Shown piece after piece: positions 15,468 to 23,081 of a stretch of DNA of 64,000 nt. Where the stretch lies: assembly GCF_002777255.1 (NCBI RefSeq), contig NZ_CP017634.1:4538903-4602902 (forward strand), in the 5' to 3' direction. Positions within the stretch are counted from its first letter, which is position 1. Every line of letters starts with the position of its first letter. The translations under genes and the position numbers were made by a program. The DNA is from Candidatus Formimonas warabiya (GTDB lineage Bacteria; Bacillota; Dehalobacteriia; Dehalobacteriales; Dehalobacteriaceae). The notes beneath the pieces are model-generated. The model was not told the origin of the DNA and did not search any database. It saw nothing but the letters and a program-made list of their open reading frames with translations.

Positions 15468-16490
15468 GTGCAGTTAAATATCATCATCAGGGTGAGCGTG
15501 ATCAAGATGACGCTGGTAGTGAAAAGATATAATAAGGACTGGGAAAATGAATGGGATGATTTTCTGGTTTCTTCTGTGAACGGTACTTTCATGCAGGAGA
15601 GAAAGTTTTTGAATTATCATCCTGGCGATAGATTTTCGGACCATTCTTTAATTTTTCGGGAAAATAAGCGTATGATGGCCCTTCTTCCTGCTGCGCAAAT
15701 CCAAGAAAAGGATCAAAGGATGATCCTGGTCTCTCATCCCGGCGCTTCCCACGGCGGACTCATCATCCCACCTACCCTAAGCACGAAAAAAAGCCTGGAG
15801 CTGGTAAGGGTTTTTCTTGAATATTGTGGCGAGACCGGTTTTGATGCCGTCCGGCTGAAACTAGTGCCCAGAATTTATCACCGGGGGCTGGCGGACCAGC
15901 TTGATTTTGCCTTAAGGTACTCGGGATTTAATATTGAGTACACAGAGCTGGCCACGGCCCTGGAGCTGAACAAAGGTGAGGAGCCTTTTGCCAAGAGGGT
16001 GATGAGTCCCACCGCCTTTCGCAACTATCAAAAGGCGTGGAAAAGCGGGTTATCGGTTGTCGAGGATGGGGATATCCAGGATTATTGGCCCATATTAGAA
16101 AAAAAGCTGCACCAAAACCATCATGCTAAGCCCACCCATTCCCTGGGGGAAATCAAGTATCTAAAAACCCTATATCCCGAAAGAATTAAACTCTTTGCCG
16201 CCTATCAAGGGGCAACGCTCACAGCCGGCGTTTTAGTCTTTCTACTAAACGAAAGAGTAATGAACTGTTTTTATATTGCCCACGACGACCAATACCAGCA
16301 CCTGCGGCCGCTGAACCTTATTTTTGCTTATCTGATGGAATGGGGACGAAAAAAGGGCTTTCTTTATCTGGATTGGGGTATTTCCACCGAGGAAAAAGGA
16401 AGCAGTGTGAATACCGGGTTATTCCGGTTCAAAGAAGGCTGTGGCGGGCATGGGGTGCTGCGGGAAAGCTATTTATATACTTTTAAATAA
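15468..16490 (+). CDS. GNAT/FemAB-like acyltransferase
   Basis: 340 residues with the double-GNAT layout of FemAB-type enzymes: an N-terminal half around LPAAQIQEKDQRMILVSHPG and a C-terminal half (AGVLVFLLNERVMNCFYIAH, then PLNLIFAYLMEWGRKKGFLY and DWGIST) typical of lipid-II aminoacyl or sugar acyltransferases. It would transfer an acyl or aminoacyl group to an amino sugar. The donor is not identifiable. The GTG at 15468 with CCAGGGGGA in front is chosen; a weaker alternative is the ATG at 15507. Second gene of the operon. Confidence 0.75.
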   Translation: MQLNIIIRVSVIKMTLVVKRYNKDWENEWDDFLVSSVNGTFMQERKFLNYHPGDRFSDHSLIFRENKRMMALLPAAQIQEKDQRMILVSHPGASHGGLIIPPTLSTKKSLELVRVFLEYCGETGFDAVRLKLVPRIYHRGLADQLDFALRYSGFNIEYTELATALELNKGEEPFAKRVMSPTAFRNYQKAWKSGLSVVEDGDIQDYWPILEKKLHQNHHAKPTHSLGEIKYLKTLYPERIKLFAAYQGATLTAGVLVFLLNERVMNCFYIAHDDQYQHLRPLNLIFAYLMEWGRKKGFLYLDWGISTEEKGSSVNTGLFRFKEGCGGHGVLRESYLYTFK

Positions 16491-16511
16491 GCGTAAACCG
16501 TTTAATGGGGT

Positions 16512-17210
16512 ATGGCGATGAAATTAGCGGTACACCAGCCAAATTATCTTCCCTGGCCGGGATATTTCAGTAAGATGGCCCGGTGTGATATTTTTGTCAT
16601 TTTAGATACGGTGCAGTTTCCCAGGGGTTGTTCCGTGGCGAACAGGAACCTGATCAAAACCCCTCAGGGGTCTCAGATGCTCACCATACCGGTTAAACGC
16701 AAAGGTTTAGGTCTGCAACGATATGCCGACGTGCTTGTTTTACCCGGCTGGGAAAAAAAACATCTTCAGGCCCTCAGACTAAACTACGCCAAAGCACCCT
16801 ATTTTGCAGAAATTTTCCCCCGCCTGGAGAGCCTACCAGATCGCGAATATCTTTGGCTCATTAATTATGATTTCATCAGGCTGGTCTATGATTTGCTTAG
16901 GCTGGAGACAAAGCTGGTTTTTTTGTCCTCCTTCCCCCAATTTGCCGACCGGGACAAAAATGAACGTATTGTTGCCCTCTGCCGGCATTTTTCTGCCGAT
17001 AGTTACCTGTCCGGCACTGGGGGCGCGGCCTATCATCAACCGGAGACTTTCGAAAAACACGGTCTTAAATTGGAATATTTAGACTATCAGCCTATCCCAT
17101 ACCCCCAACTCTGGGGCAATTTTATCCCGAATCTTTCTATCGTGGATCTGTTATTTAACTGTGGGGCGGAGCGCACCCGCGATCTTTTGTTGAAGGGAGG
17201 GCAAGAATGA
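16512..17210 (+). CDS. WbqC family protein
   Basis: 232 residues beginning with the family signature KLAVHQPNYLPWPGYFSKMA, followed by CDIFVILDTVQFPR and NRNLIKTPQG. WbqC-like proteins occur in O-antigen and capsule clusters and are presumed to act in modified amino-sugar synthesis, but the reaction is not known. The last four bases (ATGA) overlap the start of the CgeB-like gene, so the two are translationally coupled. Confidence 0.85.
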   Translation: MAMKLAVHQPNYLPWPGYFSKMARCDIFVILDTVQFPRGCSVANRNLIKTPQGSQMLTIPVKRKGLGLQRYADVLVLPGWEKKHLQALRLNYAKAPYFAEIFPRLESLPDREYLWLINYDFIRLVYDLLRLETKLVFLSSFPQFADRDKNERIVALCRHFSADSYLSGTGGAAYHQPETFEKHGLKLEYLDYQPIPYPQLWGNFIPNLSIVDLLFNCGAERTRDLLLKGGQE

Positions 17211-18193
17211 GCAGAATCCTGTTTTTTGCCCGTAGTGCCAAATACACGCTGGGGCTGCCCCAGGGTTTTAGAGAACTGAGACATCCGGTTTTTGTGCTCC
17301 GGGATTTAAGCAAAAAATCATTAGAAGAAGCAGTTGACCGCTTTAGACCGGATCTTTTAATCACAACCGGGTGGACCTATCGGGAGCATAAACGGAAGCA
17401 CGTAGATGAGCTGGTAAAGAAAGTCGCTAAATACCAGATAAAACACCTGTACTGGGCAACTGAAGACCCCCGATGGACGAAAGAATGCTCCTTGCGGAGC
17501 ATGCAGATTCTGAAACCGGACGCGGTTTTAACGATCCATCCGGAGAGTGTAAGCACATACCGGAGACTGGGGATTCCGGCCGGACACCTGGATTTTGGCT
17601 GTAATCCGGAATTTAATAGGGCGGAGCCTCTCCGCCCTGAGTATGTTTATGATGTGGCCTTAGTAGGTAATGGGGGCAAAGCCTGGAAATCCTACCGCAA
17701 GGATAGCGTGGAGATTTTGCTGAAGCCTTTGGTGGAAAGGGGATATCACCTGGCCATCTGGGGCAGCCGCTGGGACCGTTTTAACGAGGAATTAATGGGT
17801 TTTAAAATCCCCAAGCAGATGATTAAGGGTAAGCTGCCCTATGAAGAAACGAATAAGGTGTATAATTCGGCCAAGATCATCATCGGTTTGCAAAACGACC
17901 AGGGCATGTTAACTTCCCGGACTTTTGAAGTACTGGGTGCAGGCGGTTTTTTGCTCACGGTGCCGACACAGGCGGTCAACAATCTGTTTAAAAATCATGT
18001 TCATCTCATCTGCTCCTCTTCCCCGGAGAATACAGTTACCCTGGTGAATTATTTTCTGAAGGATGCCCAAGCACGTCAAGAGGTAGCGCAAAATGGCCAA
18101 GAGGAGGTTTACCTACATCACACCTATAAGGAACGTGCCGGACAAATTCTACAGTTTTTACAGTTAAGCGCCGACAGGATCATGAAAGATTAG
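17207..18193 (+). CDS. CgeB-family glycosyltransferase-like protein
   Basis: 328 residues. The N-terminal half (LFFARSAKYTLGLPQGFREL, then LYWATEDPRW) matches DUF3880, and the C-terminal half (YDVALVGNGGKAWKSYRKDS, KGKLPYEETNKVYNSAKI, then TSRTFEVLGAGGFLLT) matches the glycosyl-transferase-1-2 module of CgeB and related spore-surface proteins. In Bacillus, cgeB is a late mother-cell gene acting on the outer spore surface. Here it probably transfers a sugar onto the glycan built by the operon. Starts inside the stop of the WbqC gene. Confidence 0.82.
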   Translation: MSRILFFARSAKYTLGLPQGFRELRHPVFVLRDLSKKSLEEAVDRFRPDLLITTGWTYREHKRKHVDELVKKVAKYQIKHLYWATEDPRWTKECSLRSMQILKPDAVLTIHPESVSTYRRLGIPAGHLDFGCNPEFNRAEPLRPEYVYDVALVGNGGKAWKSYRKDSVEILLKPLVERGYHLAIWGSRWDRFNEELMGFKIPKQMIKGKLPYEETNKVYNSAKIIIGLQNDQGMLTSRTFEVLGAGGFLLTVPTQAVNNLFKNHVHLICSSSPENTVTLVNYFLKDAQARQEVAQNGQEEVYLHHTYKERAGQILQFLQLSADRIMKD

Positions 18194-18213
18194 TTTTTTA
18201 GGGCGGGAAAGGG

Positions 18214-19092
18214 ATGAGTATGGATTACCAGACAACGATTAAACATCGGGTTTCTTTAATAGGTACCAGTATCACCGGCGACACGGAGGCAAAAGTTTCT
18301 TTTTGCCCTGCTCCGCCCAATACCGGGATGGTATTTATCCGAAACGACCTGCCGGGCCGCCCGCAAGTAAGATGCTCCTTTAAAAAAGCGAAGGTGGAAT
18401 ACCGCTGGACTTCTTTGGTCCAGGGACATGTGCGCATAGAACACACGGAGCATGCTCTGGCAGCGCTAGCAGGATTAGATTTGGATAATGTGTTTATTGA
18501 GCTGGCCCAGCCCAGTTTGCCTGTGATGCCGGATTACAGCGGCAAAGCGTTTGCGCAGGCTCTTTTAAGAGCCGGGACGGTACAGCAGCCATATCCGCAG
18601 GAAAAGATTAAAATACAGAAGCCCATTGTTGTTTTTAAACGGGAAAGGGTTGGAGACAGGTCAAATGAAAAGCTGCTTATGGCCCTTCCTTACGAGGGGT
18701 TTAAGTTAACCTATGTCCTTGATTATCCTGAACTGCCCCTCTTATGCCAAAATGCGGAAATAAACGTGACCCCTAAAACCTTTGTAAAGGAATTAGCCGG
18801 TGCCCGTTCTTTTATCATGGCGTCGGAGTGGGAAGAAGTGATCAACCTGACCGGAAAAGCCAGCGCAAACGTTTTAGTCATTCAGTCCGGAGCGGAGCAG
18901 GGAAACTGGCTTTGGCCGAATGAACCGGCCCGGCATAAAGCCTTAGATCTTCTGGGGGACCTAAGCTTGTTGGGGAAAAAGGTGCTGGGGCACGTGATCG
19001 GCATTCGCTCCGGCCACCGGTTAAACCTGGCCCTGTGCAAAAAAATTTTCAGGGAGGGGCAAGATGATTCCTTTGGCAAAACCCATGCTTAG
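18214..19092 (+). CDS. LpxC-like UDP-3-O-acyl-GlcNAc deacetylase family protein
   Basis: 292 residues, against 305 for E. coli LpxC, aligning over the whole length. Metal and catalytic residues are kept: Glu79-His80 in RIEHTEHALAALAGL, His241 and Asp245 in RHKALDLLGDL, and His268 in SGHRLN (E. coli Glu78, His79, His238, Asp242, His265). The first strand (TIKHRVSLIGTSITGD and PAPPNTGMVFIRNDL) is also LpxC-like. LpxC is a zinc deacetylase of UDP-linked N-acetylglucosamine in lipid A synthesis. A lipid A role is unlikely here: no other lpx gene is visible and the neighbours are glycan genes. Deacetylation of another UDP- or lipid-linked N-acetyl sugar is inferred. Its 3' end overlaps the DegT gene by 29 bases. 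Confidence 0.85.
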   Translation: MSMDYQTTIKHRVSLIGTSITGDTEAKVSFCPAPPNTGMVFIRNDLPGRPQVRCSFKKAKVEYRWTSLVQGHVRIEHTEHALAALAGLDLDNVFIELAQPSLPVMPDYSGKAFAQALLRAGTVQQPYPQEKIKIQKPIVVFKRERVGDRSNEKLLMALPYEGFKLTYVLDYPELPLLCQNAEINVTPKTFVKELAGARSFIMASEWEEVINLTGKASANVLVIQSGAEQGNWLWPNEPARHKALDLLGDLSLLGKKVLGHVIGIRSGHRLNLALCKKIFREGQDDSFGKTHA

Positions 19093-20152
19093 TATGGAGG
19101 AACAAAAGCGGGTCAATGAAGTTCTCTTCAGCGGCAGGTTAGCTCAGGGAGAATATGTTGCAGAGTTTGAACGAAATTTTGCCCTTTACCAGGGGAGTAA
19201 TTATGGTGTTGCCACCTCTTCCGGGACCTCCGCTCTTCACGTCGCCTTGTTGTCATTGGGCATTCAGCCGGGAGAAAAAGTGATCACCACGCCTTTCTCA
19301 TTTATTGCCACGGCCAATGCCATCCTTTACGTACAGGCGGTTCCTGTCTTTTGCGACATAGACCCCCGGGATTATAATATTTCTCCCCAGTCCCTCCTGG
19401 ATACTATCAAAACGCACCCGGACACCAAAGCACTGGTGATCGTCCACCTTTACGGGCATCCCGCCCGGATGACAGAGATCATGGAAATTGCCCGTCAATA
19501 CCGTCTGGCCGTAATAGAGGATTGTGCCCAAGCCCATGGTGCCGCCATTCAGGGAAAGAAAGTGGGCACTTTCGGGCACTTCGGCGCGTTTAGTTTTTAT
19601 CCTACCAAGAACATGACCTGCGGCGAAGGCGGTATGCTCACCACCCAGGACCGGGAATTGGCAGAGAAAGCGAGAAGTTTCCTCAATCATGGCCAGACCG
19701 CCAAATACCGGCATGATTTATTGGGGTACAATTATCGCATGACGAATATCCATGCCGCCATAGGCATAGAACAACTGCGGAAGCTGCCGGGTTTTAATCA
19801 AAGACGCCAAGCCATCGGGGCCCGTTATGGGAGGGAGATCACAAACCCGGCCTTTGTGAAGCCCATCTGTTTGCCGGGCTTTGAACATGTCTATCACCAG
19901 TATACTCTTCAGGTTGATCACCGGAATCGGTTCATCGAATTCCTGGAAGCCCAGGGTATCGGCTATGGCATCCATTATCCCAAAGCTATCCCGGACCAGC
20001 CCTTATACCGGCACAGAAAGATTTTCGGCTCTTTCCCAAATGCCCGTGAAGCTGCGGAAAGGGTGGTTTCCATACCCGTGCACCCTGGACTAACAGAACA
20101 GGAGGTTGATTACATCGTCGGCACCTTGCAAAGATACCCAGGAAATGAATAG
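19064..20152 (+). CDS. DegT/DnrJ/EryC1 sugar aminotransferase
   Basis: 362 residues, full length. PLP-dependent transamination of a keto sugar nucleotide. Landmarks: GVATSSGTSALHVAL for cofactor phosphate binding, Asp153 in VIEDCAQAHGA and the Schiff-base lysine Lys182 in YPTKNMTCGEGG, then GYNYRMTNIHAAIG and the C-terminal GIGYGIHYPKAI. With the Gfo/Idh/MocA gene at the head of the operon it recreates the dehydrogenase-aminotransferase pair of WbpB/WbpE and GnnA/GnnB, which convert UDP-GlcNAc-type sugars to 3-amino sugars. Starts inside the LpxC-like gene and overlaps the ATP-grasp gene by eight bases. Confidence 0.92.
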   Translation: MIPLAKPMLSMEEQKRVNEVLFSGRLAQGEYVAEFERNFALYQGSNYGVATSSGTSALHVALLSLGIQPGEKVITTPFSFIATANAILYVQAVPVFCDIDPRDYNISPQSLLDTIKTHPDTKALVIVHLYGHPARMTEIMEIARQYRLAVIEDCAQAHGAAIQGKKVGTFGHFGAFSFYPTKNMTCGEGGMLTTQDRELAEKARSFLNHGQTAKYRHDLLGYNYRMTNIHAAIGIEQLRKLPGFNQRRQAIGARYGREITNPAFVKPICLPGFEHVYHQYTLQVDHRNRFIEFLEAQGIGYGIHYPKAIPDQPLYRHRKIFGSFPNAREAAERVVSIPVHPGLTEQEVDYIVGTLQRYPGNE

Positions 20153-21161
20153 ACCTTTCAGGGTGCTGGTTACCGGCGCCGGTTCCGTATACGGCCTGGG
20201 CATCATCCGGGCCCTGAAGGCATCCGTGCTGCCTTTGGAGATCTTGGCGGTTGACGTCAACCCGTATTCCTTAGGACTTTTTATAGCGGACAAAGGCTTT
20301 CTTGCTCCCCAGGTCGCATCTGAAGAGAGCTACTATCTGTTTATCGAAGATCTGTGCAAGAATTATCAGATCAAAGCCATCTTCATTGGCTCGGGACGGG
20401 AGCTTTCGTTTTATGCCAAAAAAAGGAAATCGCTTGAAAAGTCTACGGCCGCGAAGGTATTCGTAAGTTCCCCCGCCGTGATCAAAATTTGCCGTGATAA
20501 GTGGTTGACCATGGGTTATTTGTCCCGCGCCGGTTTCCCGGTTCCGGCAAGTATGCGCTATCCTGAAGATATGAAGGGGATTTCCCCATTTTTAAAAAGC
20601 ACGGGATTTCCCCTTATCATCAAGCCCCGTATGGGGAGTGGTTCAGAAGGGGTTACTCTGGTGAAGAACAAGCGGCAGCTGGTGAAAAATGTAACGGGGA
20701 GGAAAAACTTAATTGTCCAGGAATACATCGCCGGAGAGGACCAAGAATTTACGGTGGGGATTTGTTTGGACCATCAGGGAAAAGCAATTTCGAAAATTGC
20801 TTTAAAACGGTACCTGCAGGATGGCGTTTCTATCGCCGCTGTTTCTGACGATTATCACGAGATTGCCGATTATTGCGTCGGAGTTGCCGGCACACTTAGC
20901 GCATACGGGGCGCTGAATATTCAGCTGCGCCTGCGGGATGGAAAACCTGTAATTTTCGAAATAAATCCCCGGTTTAGCAGTTCTACCGGGATGCGGTTGC
21001 TATTCGGCATCAATGAGCCGGAGGTCCTCATTCGTTCAGAGGTGCTTGGTCAGGAGATGATACCCGGGCGCCCGGAGACCGGCCTGGTACTGAGACAATA
21101 CACGGATTATTATTTTCCCTTAGACCGGCTTAAAAGCATGTCAGAGGGACAGGTCCCTTGA
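20145..21161 (+). CDS. ATP-grasp ligase (CarB/PylC-like)
   Basis: 338 residues: a Rossmann-like N-terminus (RVLVTGAGSVYGLGIIRALK), then the ATP-grasp fold (GFPLIIKPRMGSGSEGVTLV, VQEYIAGEDQEFTVGI and the metal-binding FEINPRFSSSTGMRL). Such enzymes join an activated carboxylate to an amine, so it could attach an amino acid to the amino sugar made by its neighbours. The ATG at 20145 is favoured; a TTG at 20106 lies directly against its ribosome site. The last residues MSEGQVP and the TGA stop come from a REP palindrome (21138-21164), so the native C-terminus may have been lost, although the catalytic core is complete. Confidence 0.82.
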   Translation: MNRPFRVLVTGAGSVYGLGIIRALKASVLPLEILAVDVNPYSLGLFIADKGFLAPQVASEESYYLFIEDLCKNYQIKAIFIGSGRELSFYAKKRKSLEKSTAAKVFVSSPAVIKICRDKWLTMGYLSRAGFPVPASMRYPEDMKGISPFLKSTGFPLIIKPRMGSGSEGVTLVKNKRQLVKNVTGRKNLIVQEYIAGEDQEFTVGICLDHQGKAISKIALKRYLQDGVSIAAVSDDYHEIADYCVGVAGTLSAYGALNIQLRLRDGKPVIFEINPRFSSSTGMRLLFGINEPEVLIRSEVLGQEMIPGRPETGLVLRQYTDYYFPLDRLKSMSEGQVP

Positions 21162-21430
21162 CATTAGGGGTAATGACAGGATTAATTCTGCATATGGATG
21201 TGATGTCATATATGTCAGAGGGACAGGTCCCTTGACATTAAGGGTAATGATAGGGTTAATTCTCTATATGGATGTGGTGTCATCTGAAAGTCGAAAAGAA
21301 AGGCCAATAAGGTTTCAGAGAAATCAAATCTCTCTCTACATATAATTGCATGATATATAATTGCAGGAGCACTTGCTTTAATTCAAAAAATGTTAGAAAG
21401 ATCATGTCAAGGGACCTGTCCCCGTGACAT
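21138..21430 (+). mobile_element. RAYT-derived deletion element with duplicated left end
   Basis: Two forward REPs (21138-21164 and 21212-21238) head near-identical 74-base tandem units (21138-21211 and 21212-21285). A reverse REP (21404-21430) closes the element. The units resemble the RAYT 5' leader (ATATGGATGTG... against ATATGGAGGTG...), and 21380-21403 resembles the RAYT 3' end. It is therefore an internally deleted RAYT element whose left end was duplicated. The first REP provides the stop codon of the ATP-grasp gene. No gene is present up to 21487. Confidence 0.75.
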
Positions 21431-21438
21431 TGTTGAAT

Positions 21439-21466
21439 GACAGCGAGCCGAAACCGGCTCGCTGTC
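21439..21466. terminator. Strong GC hairpin at the 3' end of the TipAS regulator
   Basis: GACAGCGAGCCG pairs perfectly with CGGCTCGCTGTC around AAAC. No T-run follows on either strand, so it is only a possible terminator between the convergent operon and the MerR/TipAS gene. Confidence 0.5.
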
Positions 21467-21487
21467 CACTTATCTGTTCAAGCAATA

Positions 21488-22237
21488 TTAAACATGATTC
21501 GCCGCATACTGTTCCGCAACAGCCATTAAATAATAGCTTAAACCGATTTGATGAGATTCCAGCATGTCCCGGTGAAAATCATCCTGGGATAAGAATTTTA
21601 CGGAGGCAAGATATCCTTTTGCATCCATTTCAGTTCCCTGGCGGTGCAAAAAGGCAAGATGTGCCGAGACGGCTTTCTGTACCTTTTCGTCATAAATAGG
21701 AAGCCTATTTTTCAGCGCTGCCGCCATGGTATTCATAAAATCTTGCGCTTCCGCCGCTTTTTCATTCAGTTCCTGGGGCTTGATTTCATTCTTTTCCAAC
21801 AGGTTATAGTTGTACTTCTCTTTCAGGTATTCATTCTGTGCTGCCAGGGCCTTTTCCCACCCCTGTTTATCAAAACCTTGAAACATATCCTGCATGGGCA
21901 TCATTTCTCCTTTCATCGCTGAATGAATCGATTTTGCGATTGTTCTAAGCAGGCAGTCAATCCTCTGCTTTCGCGCGCAAAGCAGTTCTTGCTGCCCCTT
22001 TAGGCACATCACCCGGTCGGATTCACTCTTCAGGGCTTTTTTAATATCATCGAGAGAAAAATCAAGCTCCCGGTAAAAAAGAATTTGCTGCAGCCGCATC
22101 AGCTCCTTTTCCCCATACAGGCGGTAGCCGGCATCCGTCACCCTGCATGGCAGAAGCAAACCGATCTTGTGGTAGTAATGAAGGGTTTTAATGGTAACGC
22201 CCGTCATGTTGGCAACTTCTTTCACCGTGTACTCCAT
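21488..22237 (-). CDS. MerR-family regulator with TipAS ligand domain
   Basis: 249 residues. N-terminal MerR winged helix (YTVKEVANMTGVTIKTLHYY, then DAGYRLYGEKELMRLQQILF), a coiled-coil dimerisation helix, and from about residue 115 a TipAS domain (MFQGFDKQGWEKALAAQNEY to SYYLMAVAEQY). TipAL, SkgA and Mta-type regulators use this domain to bind antibiotics or other amphipathic drugs and then activate promoters with a long spacer. Its own promoter has exactly such a spacer, so autoactivation is likely. GGGGTG precedes the ATG. No efflux gene is directly adjacent. Confidence 0.9.
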   Translation of the reverse strand: MEYTVKEVANMTGVTIKTLHYYHKIGLLLPCRVTDAGYRLYGEKELMRLQQILFYRELDFSLDDIKKALKSESDRVMCLKGQQELLCARKQRIDCLLRTIAKSIHSAMKGEMMPMQDMFQGFDKQGWEKALAAQNEYLKEKYNYNLLEKNEIKPQELNEKAAEAQDFMNTMAAALKNRLPIYDEKVQKAVSAHLAFLHRQGTEMDAKGYLASVKFLSQDDFHRDMLESHQIGLSYYLMAVAEQYAANHV

Positions 22238-22258
22238 GATTTTTCACCCCGTACAATG

Positions 22259-22289
22259 ATGATAAACCCTTACCTCAGAGGAGAGTCAA
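22259..22289 (-). promoter_or_regulatory. MerR-type promoter (19-bp spacer) of the TipAS regulator
   Basis: On the minus strand TTGACT and TATCAT are separated by 19 bases, two more than normal, and the spacer holds the imperfect dyad CTCCTCTGAGGTAAGGG. This is the architecture that MerR activators twist into an active promoter. Confidence 0.65.
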
Positions 22290-22393
22290 GGATATTTTAA
22301 TTATATCGTATCTATTTTCGGTTACTACAGTTTCATTCGGAGAGAATCCCTCCCAGTGCAAAGGGATAGGGGAGCCCCTTGCGAATCCCCTGC

Positions 22394-23029
22394 TTACGGA
22401 AGATAAACGGCCTCAACCGGACCAATCATATCCTTGTTTTTTTCATCCTCTGAACTGTATTCTGCCGTTGCAGTGACAGGGGATTCCTGGGTTTCCCCCA
22501 CAGCAATCGTCCCGCTGTATAGCACGTTGCTTTCCCAAAAAAGGGTGCCCTCCACAAAAAACCTGTATTCCCCGCCGGAGACAGGGTTGCCATTTTGATC
22601 GGCACAATCCCATGTGTATGTCAAATTACCCGATGGGGGTGTCGCTCCACTGACCTCATCGATGTCACCGGCGGGTGCCCCGGCTGGATTTGATCTCTGA
22701 ACCCATGCGGCCAGAGCCTCTTTTCTGGAGTGATAGCCTCCCTGGGCGGTAAAATCCGTAACAAACAATGTCTTTACCAAAGTGCCTTCTTTATCTTCGA
22801 TCCAGACCGCAAACTGATTACTGGCCACACCGGCCTGTCTCGCAAAGGGAAAGGATATTTCCACCTTCCCCAGAGAACCTTTCTGAACAGGAGGCGGGGT
22901 TTCACTGTTTTGGGAAACTGCTCCATCCGGGGCATGGGTTTCCTGGGACTGGGGAGGCTTTTCTGCCGTGCAACCCACGAGAAGAAAGCCCCACAGCATG
23001 ACCAGGGAAAATATGATTTGTTTTTTCAT
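22394..23029 (-). CDS. DUF2271 lipoprotein
   Basis: 211 residues. Lipoprotein signal with lipobox LLVGC, a low-complexity linker rich in Pro, Gln and Ser, and a DUF2271 domain (NQFAVWIEDKEGTLVKTLFV, DIDEVSGATPPSG, TYTWDCADQNGNPVSGGEYR). The domain has a FlgD-like beta fold and often occurs next to PepSY or flavin-type redox membrane proteins; its function is unknown. The start at 23029 follows TAGGAGAG. Third gene of a leftward operon: permease, DUF362 lipoprotein, then this protein, with gaps of 43 and 52 bases. Confidence 0.75.
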   Translation of the reverse strand: MKKQIIFSLVMLWGFLLVGCTAEKPPQSQETHAPDGAVSQNSETPPPVQKGSLGKVEISFPFARQAGVASNQFAVWIEDKEGTLVKTLFVTDFTAQGGYHSRKEALAAWVQRSNPAGAPAGDIDEVSGATPPSGNLTYTWDCADQNGNPVSGGEYRFFVEGTLFWESNVLYSGTIAVGETQESPVTATAEYSSEDEKNKDMIGPVEAVYLP

Positions 23030-23081
23030 CTGATGCACTCTCCTATCTTAAACAGGCGTTCTGTGACGTTCCTGCCCGGTG

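Noticed and set aside
18214..19092. Taking the LpxC-like gene as proof of an outer membrane and lipid A
   Set aside because: No other lpx, Bam or Lpt gene is in the window, the gene lies in a glycan operon, and the window has spore-coat and SLH genes usual in Firmicutes.
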